Assembly (NCBI RefSeq): GCF_041060425.1
Contig: NZ_JAULBC010000008.1
Coordinates: forward strand, 372,001-436,000
Direction: 5' to 3'
DNA: 64,000 bases
From: Danxiaibacter flavus
Lineage (GTDB): Bacteria; Bacteroidota; Bacteroidia; Chitinophagales; Chitinophagaceae
Under the pieces are notes generated by a model. It had not been told where the DNA came from. It made no database searches and saw only the letters and a program-made list of their open reading frames with translations. The position numbers and the translations under genes were made by a program. This document shows, piece after piece, positions 1-8,584 of this stretch; positions within the stretch are counted from its first letter, which is position 1; the number at the start of each line of letters is the position of its first letter.

Positions 1-309
1 ATAAGCGGTACATGGAAATATGTGGGCGAAAGGGCAGGCAAGGCTAATGCTTATTTTATACAGAAAGATTCGGCTGACTACTATTTCCGTTTTGCGCCTG
101 ATACCTACCTGCGCCAGAGAGACGGCGCCCGTATTTGCGGCAGTTACTTTTATTCAAAAGGGACGCTGACTTTACGCATTGGCAAGTCAGACAGCAGTTT
201 TCAGGCTCAGTTTCTCAATGATACACTTGTACTTAGATCCAATGATCATCCTGGAAATGGCTTCCAGTACTTCATCCAGTCGCTCAGGCAACTAAAAAAC
301 TGCAACTAA
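1..309 (+). CDS. Lipocalin-like protein, 3' end only
   Basis: The gene enters from the left edge and is open from base 1 (I-S-G-T-W-K-Y-V-G) to TAA at 307-309. About 102 residues are visible. The G-T-W-K-Y start followed by short alternating strands (YYFRFAPD, LTLRIG, LVLRS) resembles the beta-barrel of small lipocalin-like lipoproteins of Bacteroidota, but the N-terminus and any signal peptide lie outside the window. It ends 139 bp before the ECF sigma gene, on the same strand; no terminator is obvious. The family assignment is a guess from pattern only. Confidence 0.5.
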   Translation: MSGTWKYVGERAGKANAYFIQKDSADYYFRFAPDTYLRQRDGARICGSYFYSKGTLTLRIGKSDSSFQAQFLNDTLVLRSNDHPGNGFQYFIQSLRQLKNCN

Positions 310-447
310 ACTCATCTGCGATTTTAACCAGTGGTGTAAAATCAACATCATTTTCCCGGGGCTTGAATAATTTTGCGCCATAAAAAAAATTAAGCACTGC
401 ATAGGGGTAACTTTCTTTTGGACTGTTACTATTGAAAAGGATTTAAA

Positions 448-1065
448 GTGAATGCAGTTGCACTTGGTACATCTTGTCAAACATTTATTTTGGAGTATAG
501 CGACAATGCACTTGTGCAATCTTTGATCAATGGCAATGAACAAGCCTTTGAACAGGTTTTTAAAGCCTATTTTAAAAATCTGCATGCCTATGCCTGCAAT
601 ATTCTTAAAAACGATGCAACAAGCGAGGAAGTGGTTCAGAATGTATTCTTTAAACTTTGGAACAGCAAGAGCAATATTAATGTTCAATCTTCTCTCAGTG
701 CCTATTTATACAGAGCCGTACACAATGAATGCATGAATCATATAAAACATGGAAATGTAAGAAAGGTCTACCAATTGCATGCCGCACATACCATGCAATC
801 AGCAGGTAACGGGCATGCAGATCATAGTCATGCGAGAGCCGAGCTGCAACAAAAATTACAGGAAGCTTTGAATGATTTACCAGAACAGTGCAGAACTGTT
901 TTTCAACTAAGCAGGTTTGAGGAGTTAAAGTACCGGGAAATTGCAAAAGTGTTGGGTATCTCGGTAAAAACGGTTGAAAACCAAATGGGTAAAGCGTTGC
1001 GGATACTCAGAACAAAACTGGCTGATTTTCTGCCATTGCTTATTTTTATTCACTGCCTATTTTAA
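448..1065 (+). CDS. ECF RNA polymerase sigma factor (sigma-70 family, FecI/Bacteroidota type)
   Basis: This 205-residue alternative sigma factor has region 2 at about residues 20-85 (NEQAFEQVFKAYFKNLHAYA, then ATSEEVVQNVFFKLW) and region 4 at about 135-190 (LPEQCRTVFQLSRFEELKYREIA, then GISVKTVENQMGKALRIL, the helix-turn-helix). It should direct core polymerase to promoters controlled by the FecR-like anti-sigma factor encoded 11-32 bp downstream. The reading frame begins with GTG at 448. TAnnTTTG-like boxes lie upstream at 368-375 and 408-415, but no well-spaced -33 partner is clear. The sigma/FecR/STN order suggests control by a cell-surface cue. Confidence 0.93.
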   Translation: MNAVALGTSCQTFILEYSDNALVQSLINGNEQAFEQVFKAYFKNLHAYACNILKNDATSEEVVQNVFFKLWNSKSNINVQSSLSAYLYRAVHNECMNHIKHGNVRKVYQLHAAHTMQSAGNGHADHSHARAELQQKLQEALNDLPEQCRTVFQLSRFEELKYREIAKVLGISVKTVENQMGKALRILRTKLADFLPLLIFIHCLF

Positions 1066-1097
1066 ACCTACGTTGATTGAAACATTTTTCGAACGAT

Positions 1098-2069
1098 ATG
1101 ATTGATGATCTGCTGGTTAAATACCTTGCCGGAGAAATAACACCGGACGAGGAACAGGTATTGAATCAATGGATAAATGAAGGCGCAGAGAACAGGAAAT
1201 ATTATAACGATTTCAGGTTGATATGGGAAAAAAGCCTTGACCTGGCGGCTAAAAGTACGATGGACGAACATGAGGCGTGGAAACGGTTTCAGCAACGCAT
1301 CAATCAGAAGCCCGGCGCGGCCATTGTTGAGCTCCCTCGTAAAAAGACTAAACGAAATACCTGGCTAAAAATTGCTGCTGCAATGTTTTTTGTAATTGCC
1401 GGATCTGCAATAACATATCTGTACATTTTTAAGCCAAAGCCAGTTGAGACACTGCAAATCGCGACTGTAAATGAAGTGATCAATGATACATTGCCAGATG
1501 CTTCCGTAGTGACACTGAATAAGCATTCAAAACTTTACTATCCGTCGAGGTTTAATAAAGACAACCGCTCTGTGACACTGGAAGGAGAGGCTTTCTTCAA
1601 CATAACACCAAACAAGCAGTCACCTTTTTTGATTACGGTGAATGACATTACTGTAAAAGTGGTTGGCACTTCATTTAATATAAGAAGCTTTAATGGCAAG
1701 ACAGAAGTTATCGTAGAAACTGGTGTAGTGCAGGTAATAAAGAACGGAAAGATAACTGAGCTGAGGCCCAAAGAGAAAATAGTAACCGATGCGCAAGATT
1801 CATCTTTTACAAAGCAACCTTTAACGGATGAACTGTACAACTACTACAGAAGCAAGAAATTTATTTGTGATAATACGTCGCTGGAACGTTTGGTTGAAAT
1901 GCTGAACGAGGCTTACGGAGTACATATAATTATCGCAAAAGATGAACTGAAAAAACTTTCACTCACAACCACATTTGATAACGAAACCCTGGATCATATT
2001 ATCGAAATAATCAGTGACACATTTAATATTTCGGTAGTTCATAAAGACGGCCAGATCATTCTTGAATAA
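1098..2069 (+). CDS. FecR-family anti-sigma factor
   Basis: Inner-membrane anti-sigma factor of about 323 residues. The N-terminal cytoplasmic part (IDDLLVKYLAGEITPDEE) is typical of Bacteroidota FecR proteins. One transmembrane helix follows at about residues 85-107 (LKIAAAMFFVIAGSAITYLY), then the periplasmic FecR domain (LPDASVVTLNKHSKLYYPSRF, EGEAFFNI, VGTSFNIR, VETGVVQV) and the C-terminal DUF4974-like domain (FICDNTSLERLVEMLNEAYG). The frame is also open from a TTG at 1077; I prefer ATG 1098 because it gives the usual family N-terminus. Expected role: bind and restrain the sigma factor until a periplasmic signal arrives through the STN-domain protein encoded next. Confidence 0.92.
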   Translation: MIDDLLVKYLAGEITPDEEQVLNQWINEGAENRKYYNDFRLIWEKSLDLAAKSTMDEHEAWKRFQQRINQKPGAAIVELPRKKTKRNTWLKIAAAMFFVIAGSAITYLYIFKPKPVETLQIATVNEVINDTLPDASVVTLNKHSKLYYPSRFNKDNRSVTLEGEAFFNITPNKQSPFLITVNDITVKVVGTSFNIRSFNGKTEVIVETGVVQVIKNGKITELRPKEKIVTDAQDSSFTKQPLTDELYNYYRSKKFICDNTSLERLVEMLNEAYGVHIIIAKDELKKLSLTTTFDNETLDHIIEIISDTFNISVVHKDGQIILE

Positions 2070-2083
2070 AACAGGAAATTAAG

Positions 2084-3916
2084 ATGGAACAATTTTTTTG
2101 CCGGTTAAAAAAACGGCTTGGGATAACTATTGGCATCATTGTTTGCATAGCATGTAGCGCTGTGGCGCAAAGCCAGCTGAATAAGCAAGTGTCATTTGAA
2201 GTGCACAATGAAAAGCTGGAAGATGTATTGGGCGTACTTAGCAATAAAGGCAACTTCTATTTTTCCTACAGCAGCAATATCATCAGAAAAGATAGCGTAG
2301 TAAGCCTTAAAGTAGTTAATAAGACTGTAAAGCAGGTGCTGGATGTTTTGCTCAAAGGATATGAGTACAAAGAAAACGGCAATTACATCATTATAAAAAA
2401 AGCTCCCGCGCGTGTCACAGTCGTAACCACACAGATTGTAGCGGATAAACAATATACCATTAGCGGATATATTATAAATGAAGAAACAGGAGAAAAGATA
2501 AGTGATGCCAGCATCTATGAAAAGCATCAACTGGCTTCGGCGTTAAGTGATGAAACAGGCTTCTTCAAACTGAAGTTAAAAAGCAAGTATCGGACTGCTG
2601 AAATAACCATCAGTAAAGAATTGTATGAAGACACTACAGTTAATCTAGCCTCTAAACAAAGCCAGCAGCTAACGATAGCCATCACACCAATAGAAGTGCC
2701 TGTAACAATCAGCCCGGAAGATTATTCCCTTCCGGATTCTGTAATTGTAAAAGTGAAAACTGACAGCACGGAGACTGAGTACACATTTGTAAAGCAGGAT
2801 TCTGTTAAGGTTGAAAAGACTGTATTGGGGAAGTTTTTTCTTACATCCAAACAAAGGATTCAAAGTCTCAATTTAAAGAAGATCATTGCGGAACGCCCAT
2901 TCCAGGTTTCGCTGACTCCCGGATTGAGTTCACATGGAAAGTTAAGTCCGCAGGTTGTAAATAACTTTTCGTTGAACGTATTGGGCGGTTATACAGGTGG
3001 AACAGAAGGTGTTGAAATAGGCGGTTTATTCAACATCAATAAGAAAGATGCACGATATGTTCAGGTGGCTGGTGTATTCAATATTGTAGGAGGGTCAGTG
3101 GCGGGAGTGCAGGTAGCAGGTATTCATAACCTTGTTTTGCATGATCAATCGGGTGTGCAAGTAGCTGGTATCAGCAATCTTGTGCACAGTGACGCGAGTG
3201 GTGTTCAGGTAGCTGGTATTTACAATCATGCGACCAATAGTGTTAAGGGTGTGCAGGTTGCAGGTATTGGTAATTTCACCAATTATACAAAAGGTGTTCA
3301 GACCGCAGGTATAGTTAACATTACACACGAAGATTTGAAAGGTGTTCAGATTGCAGGTGTATTTAACTATGCGAAATCGTTGAAGGGAGTGCAGATCGGC
3401 CTGATCAATTTTGCAGATACATCTGATGGGTATAGCATTGGTCTGATCAATTTTGTGAGAAGAGGGTATCATAAGATCGGGATATCTACAAACGAATTGA
3501 TGCAATTGAACGTGGCATTCAAATCAGGCAACAGAAAACTGTATAGCATTTTGCTTGGCGGAATGAGCACCAATGCAAATGAAAAATTATATTCATTCGG
3601 ATATGGTTTGGGAACGGAAATCGGGATTGGCAGAATGTTTTCAATTAATCCTGAGTTAACAACGCAATACCTGTACAAAGGTGCCTGGGACGAATACAAT
3701 TCATTAAACAAACTTACGCTGAATGCGAATTTTAAGATTGGCAAGTATTTCTCCATCTATGCAGGTCCCGTGTTGAATATTTATTATGGAGATCAAAATG
3801 CTGCTTCAAGTGAATACAAATCTGTAACGCCGCCATCCGGCTATCATCAATTTGATTTCAAGAATGATCATCTAACCGGATGGGTTGGGTGGAATGCGGG
3901 AATACATATTTTTTAA
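2084..3916 (+). CDS. STN and carboxypeptidase-regulatory-like domain protein with GVQVAGI surface repeats
   Basis: Exported protein of 610 residues with a signal peptide (about 1-28, ending SAVAQ). An STN (secretin/TonB N-terminal) domain at about 40-105 is the module TonB receptors use to contact FecR. A carboxypeptidase-regulatory-like beta-sandwich follows (about 125-195, YTISGYIINEETGEKISDA). Residues about 305-460 hold roughly ten copies of a 15-18 residue repeat with core G-V-Q-V-A-G-I-x-N, like the LA_2272-type surface repeat. The C-terminal ~150 residues are amphipathic strands ending in HIF, consistent with an outer-membrane barrel. There is no TonB plug. It lies 14 bp after fecR, so it is probably the signal receiver of the cassette, not a nutrient importer. 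Confidence 0.85.
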   Translation: MEQFFCRLKKRLGITIGIIVCIACSAVAQSQLNKQVSFEVHNEKLEDVLGVLSNKGNFYFSYSSNIIRKDSVVSLKVVNKTVKQVLDVLLKGYEYKENGNYIIIKKAPARVTVVTTQIVADKQYTISGYIINEETGEKISDASIYEKHQLASALSDETGFFKLKLKSKYRTAEITISKELYEDTTVNLASKQSQQLTIAITPIEVPVTISPEDYSLPDSVIVKVKTDSTETEYTFVKQDSVKVEKTVLGKFFLTSKQRIQSLNLKKIIAERPFQVSLTPGLSSHGKLSPQVVNNFSLNVLGGYTGGTEGVEIGGLFNINKKDARYVQVAGVFNIVGGSVAGVQVAGIHNLVLHDQSGVQVAGISNLVHSDASGVQVAGIYNHATNSVKGVQVAGIGNFTNYTKGVQTAGIVNITHEDLKGVQIAGVFNYAKSLKGVQIGLINFADTSDGYSIGLINFVRRGYHKIGISTNELMQLNVAFKSGNRKLYSILLGGMSTNANEKLYSFGYGLGTEIGIGRMFSINPELTTQYLYKGAWDEYNSLNKLTLNANFKIGKYFSIYAGPVLNIYYGDQNAASSEYKSVTPPSGYHQFDFKNDHLTGWVGWNAGIHIF

Positions 3917-3969
3917 GTGAGTCGCTTGTCTTCCGAAACTAACTTTCAACATTATTGAAGTGTGGGCTG

Positions 3970-4692
3970 TCATCGTCATTTCGAGCGAAAAGAAAGTTGA
4001 TTGAGAATAGTGACTCTGACAGATACAAAACAGTTGCGGGAAATCGGCTGAAGGTCAGGTTATTGAATTTTGTGAGAAATTGATAGCGGTTAATGCCCTA
4101 CGGGCAATGCTGGTCATCTTCATGGTTGATTCTATTGAGCTTAATCCCCTACGGGGAAAGAACAACATGCAAACTGTTTATCACTTAGGTCGTTGACAGC
4201 CGTTTGATTTTTGAAAGAGTTCCGATGCATATCGTCATTTCGAGCGGAAATAGGTTGATTGTGTTTAGTGAAATCGGTAGCTATAAAACCGTCGCGGGAA
4301 ATCTTCCGAAAATTGAGCTGTTGAATTTTGTGAGAATCTGATAGCGCACAAGGTTAATGCCCTACGGGCAATGCTGTTCCCCTTATGGTGTGTCTCTATT
4401 GAGCTTAATCCCCTACGGGGAAAAGAACAACATGCAAACTGTTTGTTACGCAAGGCACTGGCAGTTGCTTGAATTCGGAAGCTTTCGATATCATCGTCAT
4501 TTCGAGCGAAAAGAAAGTTGATTGTGAATAGTGACTCTGACAGATACAAAACAGTTGCGGGAAATCGGCTGAAGGTCAGGTTATTGAATTTTTTGAGAAA
4601 TTGATAGCGGTTAATGCCCTACGGGCAATGCTGGCCATCTTCATGGTTGATTCTATTGAGCTTAATCCCCTACGGGGAAAAACAACATGTCG
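3970..4692. repeat. Three tandem copies of a ~260-bp intergenic repeat
   Basis: Units start near 3972, 4231 and 4493, each with GTCATTTCGAGCG. Each unit then carries a conserved stretch with GCGGGAAATC, the palindrome GCCCTACGGGC and, about 40 bp later, the palindrome CCCCTACGGGG preceded by CTATTGAGCTTAAT. Copies 1 and 3 are nearly identical over about 195 bp, while the middle copy is clearly diverged. Open frames on the minus strand through this field are fragmentary and repeat-derived, so I call no gene. The field lies between the STN gene and the GIN-domain lipoprotein. Confidence 0.85.
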
Positions 4693-4739
4693 CTTTTCGC
4701 AACCGAATAGCGGCAAGAACTGTTGAATTAAATAACTAC

Positions 4740-4970
4740 GTGAAAAAACTATTAAGCTTAATCCTCTGCGGGGAAAAGAGAAACCCGAAGGTTGTTTAAT
4801 ATCTAAGTAGGCAGCCTTACCCGAAGTAAACAATTCCATGCGGCGAAAATAAACCCGAAGATTATTGAGAACCTTGCAGGCCGGTCTTGCCCGTAGGGCA
4901 TTAAGCTCAATAGAACTGTAGACGCATAAGTTCTTATTGTCCGTAGGACATTAACCATACATAAACCAGG
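4740..4970. repeat. Degenerate and inverted copies of the TACGGGG palindrome unit
   Basis: Downstream of the three full units the palindrome motif decays: AATCCTCTGCGGGGAAAA near 4760, CCATGCGGCGAAAA near 4837. Two inverted versions follow, GCCCGTAGGGCATTAAGCTC near 4888 and TGTCCGTAGGACATTAA near 4939. The arrangement resembles clusters of REP-type palindromes in both orientations. No transposase or REP-associated tyrosine transposase is present in the window. Together with the 260-bp units it fills the 1.1-kb gap from 3917 to 5054. Confidence 0.7.
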
Positions 4971-5054
4971 AAAATTCACTGAAGCAATAGGGGGAACTCA
5001 TCCCTCGATTGTCAATCATGCAAATATCAACCTGTTCTATTAAACACACCAAAA

Positions 5055-5744
5055 ATGACGACGACTAAACAATCAGGGTCCGCGATAAAGAACTTCATCA
5101 TCCAACCTTTATTTTACATAATAACGATAATTATACTTACTGCAACAAGCTGTACAAAAGATCGTGTAACCGGAAGTGGTAGTATTATCTCTCAAACCCG
5201 GAATGCCGATCCATTGCATGGCATCTCAGTAAGCGGAAATAACAAGGTAACTGTAACGTATGGTACAACTCAACAACTCACATTAACAGGCTATGAAAAT
5301 TTGTTGCCTTACTTTGAAACTAATGTGCGCAATGGAATTCTTGAAGTTGGATATAAAAACAATACCCATATAAAAAACGACAACATAGAAATTGCTATAA
5401 TGGTTCCGGCGTTTGATAAAGCAATGTTGAGTGGTTCCGGCGAACTTTCCGTAAATGGGTTTAACGGTAATTCTTTATCGCTCGATTTAAGCGGTTCCAA
5501 TAATGTGTCTGTTGTTTCAAGTTATGCAAATGCCGATATATCAATGAGTGGTTCAGGAAACGTAAATGGTGCTGAGTTCAAAACAAAGAAAGCTACAACC
5601 CATATCAGCGGTTCAGGCACCATCGAACTAAGTTGTTCTGATAATCTCACAGCTCACATTTCCGGCTCGGGAAACATCTATTATTGGGGAAGTCCTTCGC
5701 TTGATGTCTCCGTTAGCGGAAGTGGTAAAGTAGTAAAGAAATAA
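5055..5744 (+). CDS. GIN-domain (DUF2807) lipoprotein, putative adhesin-like
   Basis: A 229-residue exported lipoprotein with a hydrophobic stretch (about 15-32) followed by a lipobox-like LTATSC. The rest is a DUF2807/GIN domain: a right-handed beta-helix of short strands with repeated glycine-serine turns (VSGNNKVTV, LSGSGELSV, DLSGSNNVSV, MSGSGNVNG, HISGSGTIEL, HISGSGNIYY, VSGSGKVVK). The family is widespread in Bacteroidota and described as a putative autotransporter-adhesin head domain; its function is not established. It stands alone, preceded by the repeat field, with no clear promoter or terminator. Confidence 0.88.
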   Translation: MTTTKQSGSAIKNFIIQPLFYIITIIILTATSCTKDRVTGSGSIISQTRNADPLHGISVSGNNKVTVTYGTTQQLTLTGYENLLPYFETNVRNGILEVGYKNNTHIKNDNIEIAIMVPAFDKAMLSGSGELSVNGFNGNSLSLDLSGSNNVSVVSSYANADISMSGSGNVNGAEFKTKKATTHISGSGTIELSCSDNLTAHISGSGNIYYWGSPSLDVSVSGSGKVVKK

Positions 5745-5788
5745 TTCTGCTCCTCGAAGTCAGGATTGCTTACAAATGGATTTTAAGT

Positions 5789-5824
5789 TATGCAAGTTTT
5801 TGACTTTTTACTTTTGACTTTGTT
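5789..5824 (-). repeat. Short-period AAAGTCAAAAGTAAA array at the engB stop
   Basis: On the minus strand the engB stop TAG is followed at once by AACAAAGTCAAAAGTAAAAA and a further GTCAAAAACTT. This is a degenerate array of about 10-bp units on the coding strand, another instance of the stop-adjacent arrays seen across the window. Confidence 0.6.
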
Positions 5825-6457
5825 CTACTGTTCCACTTTCTTATTACAACTATCAATAAACGTAAGCACTTCCTCTCTTCCCGTTTTCTTTTCCGCACTG
5901 GTAATAAAACTTTGAGGAAGGAACTGCCATGTCTCCCGCATAGCATCTAAAAAATTCTTTACATGCCTTTCCAGTGCTTTTGGCTTTTCTTTATCGGCTT
6001 TCGTAAAAACCAACGTGAAAGGCACCTGCCATTCGCCCAGTTTATTTACAAATTCGAGATCGATGGCTTGTGGCTCATGGCGACTGTCTATCAGCACAAA
6101 AATATTTACAAGGTTGTCCCGTTTACGCAAATAATCTTCGATCATTTTTTCCCACTTATTCCTCTCGGACTGAGAGCGTTTGGCATAGCCATATCCTGGC
6201 AAATCAACCAGGTACCATTTGCTTTTTGTAGCGGCTTTAATGCTGGCTTTACTTTCAATATCGTAATGATTGATCAGTTGTGTTTTTCCCGGTGCGGCGG
6301 AGGTTTTTGCAAGCGTACTATTATTGCACAACATGTTTATCAGCGACGATTTGCCCACGTTACTTCTGCCTATAAAAGCATATTCGGGCCTGTCAGCCTT
6401 CGGGCATTTTTCAACCGAAGGGCTGGAAATAAGATAGTTCGCTTTTTTAATAACCAT
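5825..6457 (-). CDS. engB: Ribosome biogenesis GTP-binding protein YihA/YsxC/EngB
   Basis: A 210-residue small GTPase of the TrmE-Era-EngA-EngB superfamily, needed in other bacteria for late large-subunit ribosome assembly. Visible motifs: P-loop GRSNVGKSSLI (about 30-40), G3 DLPGYGYAK (about 89-97), G4 TKADK (about 150). Length matches the family. The start is ATG at 6457, giving MVIKKANYLISSPSVEKCP. A GTTGTACGTT-type repeat array begins immediately upstream, so no promoter is identifiable with confidence. Monocistronic between repeat tracts. Confidence 0.96.
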   Translation of the reverse strand: MVIKKANYLISSPSVEKCPKADRPEYAFIGRSNVGKSSLINMLCNNSTLAKTSAAPGKTQLINHYDIESKASIKAATKSKWYLVDLPGYGYAKRSQSERNKWEKMIEDYLRKRDNLVNIFVLIDSRHEPQAIDLEFVNKLGEWQVPFTLVFTKADKEKPKALERHVKNFLDAMRETWQFLPQSFITSAEKKTGREEVLTFIDSCNKKVEQ

Positions 6458-6582
6458 TACGTTCTACGTTGTAAGTTATAAGTTATACGTTGTACGTTTT
6501 TTACGTAGAACGTGTTTAAGAAACCCTGGCAGCAAAAGTAGTGTATTAGTTATACGTTGTACGTGATAAGTTTTACGTAGCC
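6458..6582. repeat. ACGTTGTACGTT-type short repeat array
   Basis: The bases upstream of engB are a degenerate array of about 10-bp units related to TACGTTGTAAG and TTATACGTTGTACGT. A related array follows the thioredoxin-like gene near 38.7 kb. It includes TTTTTTACGTAGAACGTG near 6498. No coding potential is seen. Confidence 0.7.
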
Positions 6583-6595
6583 CGAACCTTCAAAA

Positions 6596-6628
6596 AAGAA
6601 ACCCGGCATTTAACCGGGTTCTTTAAAA
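6596..6628. terminator. Hairpin AACCCGG/CCGGGTT
   Basis: AAAGAAACCCGG, loop CATTTAA, CCGGGTTCTTT forms a 7-bp stem with A/T flanks on both sides. It could act on transcripts of either strand; the likeliest user is gpmI read-through on the minus strand, although a repeat and an inverted repeat lie between. Confidence 0.55.
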
Positions 6629-6715
6629 GAAATATTGCGAATGGACCAAAATGGTTCTTCCTTTTCAATTCGATGTCATTTAAGTCAAACAAGCATCATC
6701 AACCTTGGGTGATGT

Positions 6716-6824
6716 CTCCTATCGTCGACATGACGATCCTGGCTTATCAGAAAAAGTGATTGCAACACTGATGCCGCACGATCTGGGGAAGTTCACAACC
6801 GCATCGTCATCTCGACGATAGGAG
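6716..6824. repeat. Inverted repeat with 22-bp arms (GTCATCTCGACGATAGGAG type)
   Basis: The left arm (6716-6737, starting CTCCTATCGTCGACATGACG) and right arm (6803-6824, starting ATCGTCATCTCGACGATAGG) are near-perfect inverted copies about 65 bp apart. The sequence beyond the right arm reads GGAGAGGTCTCC, itself palindromic. The half-site resembles the GTCATTTCGAGCG stretch in the 3.9-4.7 kb units. No gene lies in the gap 6458-6929. Confidence 0.8.
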
Positions 6825-6898
6825 AGGTCTCCCGAATATTGATCTGATCGTGACAGTTTGTGTGCGCTGGAGAATTAAAACTTTAATTAAACGACACT

Positions 6899-6930
6899 TC
6901 ATTGTCAATTGTCAATTCTCCATTATCAAT
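6899..6930 (-). repeat. AATTGACAATTG-type array at the gpmI stop
   Basis: The coding strand reads AGT-TAA followed at once by TTGATAATGGAGAATTGAC and AATTGACAATG. The same family follows polA, the first 2H gene and umuD-like. Confidence 0.7.
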
Positions 6931-8459
6931 TAACTCACAAGCACATCGCCTTTCATTTCCGGAGGTATTGGCAATCCCATCATAGTTAATATTGATGGAG
7001 CAATATCCCCTAATTTGCCGGGCTTCACTGTGCCGTGCCAGTTCTTGTCAATTACAAACAGAGGAACCAGGTTTAAAGAGTGTGCTGTGTTAGGAGAACC
7101 ATCAGGATTTACCATGTAGTCAGCATTGCCATGGTCTGCTGTCAGGAAGATAGTATAACCATGCGCCAGTGCAGCGGTAACAACACGCTCAACACATTTG
7201 TCAACTGTTTCAGCAGCTTTTACTACCGCAGGAAAAACACCTGTGTGGCCCACCATGTCGGTATTTGCATAGTTGAGCACAATAAAATCAGCAGATTCTT
7301 TTTCAATTTCAGGAACAAGTTTATCTGTCAATTCGTAAGCGCTCATCTCTGGCTGAAGGTCATAAGTGGCAACTTTAGGAGATGCTGCCAGTATGCGGCT
7401 TTCACCTTCAAATGGCGTCTCCCTTCCTCCGCTGAAAAAGAATGTAACGTGCGGATACTTTTCAGTTTCAGCAATGCGGATCTGTTTCTTGCCATTGGCT
7501 TCCAGCACCTGTCCAAGTGTGTTGTTCAGGTTGTCATTTTCAAACACTACCTCAACATGCTGGAATGTTTTGTCATATTCCGTCATGGTTGTGTAGTGCA
7601 AGTTCAGCTTGTGCATACCAAAATCAGGGAAATCCTGCTGCGTAAGCACTTGTGTAATTTCGCGGCAACGGTCAGTGCGGAAATTGAAGCAAAGTGCAAC
7701 ATCGCCATCCTTAATGGTGGCCAGTGGTTGCTGCGCTTCATTTACAATCACAATTGGTTTAATAAATTCATCTGTTATATCTGCTGCATAAGATTGTTCA
7801 ATCGCCGCAATAGCATCAGTTGCTTTTGGTCCTTCACCTTTTGCAATAGCATCATAAGCAAGCTTAACTCTTTCCCATCGTTTGTCACGGTCCATTGCAT
7901 AATAACGGCCGCTAACAGTTGCAATTTTGCCGGTGCTTGAATTCAAATGCTCCTGCAATTCCTTTATAAAACCAAGACCGCTTTTTGGGTCGGTATCACG
8001 GCCATCAGTAAATGCGTGGATGTAAACTTCTTCCAGGCCTTCATTCTTGCAAAGCGTTGTTAAAGCTTTTAAGTGATTGATGTGTGAGTGCACGCCACCA
8101 TCACTCACCAGCCCCAATAAATGGAACGGCTTTTTATTTTCTTTTGCATAACGGATAGATTTTAACAAAACTTCATTTTTGAAGAATTCACCATCACGTA
8201 TTGCAACATTAATTCTTTGTAATTCCTGGTAAACTATGCGTCCTGCGCCCAGGTTTAAATGTCCTACTTCACTGTTACCCATTTGTCCGTCGGGCAAACC
8301 TACTGCTTCACCACATGTAACTAAGGTTGTATTAGGGTATTTGCTATAAAGACTGCTCACAAAAGGAACATTGGCGTTCTGTATGGCATCGGCTGCCTTA
8401 ACCTTTCCAAGACCCCAACCGTCCATAATGATCAGTATTGCTTTTTTATTATTTTCCAT
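6930..8459 (-). CDS. gpmI: 2,3-bisphosphoglycerate-independent phosphoglycerate mutase
   Basis: A 509-residue cytoplasmic enzyme that interconverts 3- and 2-phosphoglycerate in glycolysis/gluconeogenesis using two Mn ions and a phosphoserine intermediate. The alkaline-phosphatase-like fold is evident: metal motif IMDGWG (about 10-15), catalytic serine in GQMGNSEVGH (about 58-67), FTDGRDTDP (about 153), YYAMDRDKRWER (about 186), FNFRTDRCRE (about 260), and C-terminal LTADHGNAD (about 440). Length is that of the family. Start ATG 8459 gives MENNKKAILIIMDGWG. It is followed by the AATTGACAATTG array and probably transcribed alone. Confidence 0.98.
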   Translation of the reverse strand: MENNKKAILIIMDGWGLGKVKAADAIQNANVPFVSSLYSKYPNTTLVTCGEAVGLPDGQMGNSEVGHLNLGAGRIVYQELQRINVAIRDGEFFKNEVLLKSIRYAKENKKPFHLLGLVSDGGVHSHINHLKALTTLCKNEGLEEVYIHAFTDGRDTDPKSGLGFIKELQEHLNSSTGKIATVSGRYYAMDRDKRWERVKLAYDAIAKGEGPKATDAIAAIEQSYAADITDEFIKPIVIVNEAQQPLATIKDGDVALCFNFRTDRCREITQVLTQQDFPDFGMHKLNLHYTTMTEYDKTFQHVEVVFENDNLNNTLGQVLEANGKKQIRIAETEKYPHVTFFFSGGRETPFEGESRILAASPKVATYDLQPEMSAYELTDKLVPEIEKESADFIVLNYANTDMVGHTGVFPAVVKAAETVDKCVERVVTAALAHGYTIFLTADHGNADYMVNPDGSPNTAHSLNLVPLFVIDKNWHGTVKPGKLGDIAPSILTMMGLPIPPEMKGDVLVS

Positions 8460-8527
8460 GCGCTATGAATTTTGCTGCGCTAAGCTACACATGAATTTTG
8501 AATTTTTGTTTACCATCTGTTAAGGCT

Positions 8528-8559
8528 TTTGTTTAATATGAGTAATTGGCATATTTTTA
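8528..8559 (+). promoter_or_regulatory. Bacteroidota promoter for the DUF4783 gene
   Basis: TTTG (8528-8531), a 20-bp spacer and TATTTTTA (8552-8559, one mismatch to TAnnTTTG) lie about 25 bp before ATG 8585. Confidence 0.65.
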
Positions 8560-8584
8560 GCTCCAAATAAGATCAAAATAAAAA

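Noticed and set aside
3095..3505. Minus-strand frame with repeated NTCNLHT peptides
   Set aside because: It is the antisense of the GVQVAGI repeats in the STN gene, not a separate gene.
4265..4839. Minus-strand open frames with FPRRGLSSIE repeats
   Set aside because: They lie entirely in the tandem 260-bp intergenic units; the repeated peptide is the translated TACGGGG palindrome.
7080..7940. 286-codon plus-strand open frame opposite gpmI
   Set aside because: Antisense shadow of a clearly recognised gene; Cys/His/Phe-rich composition typical of a reverse-frame translation.
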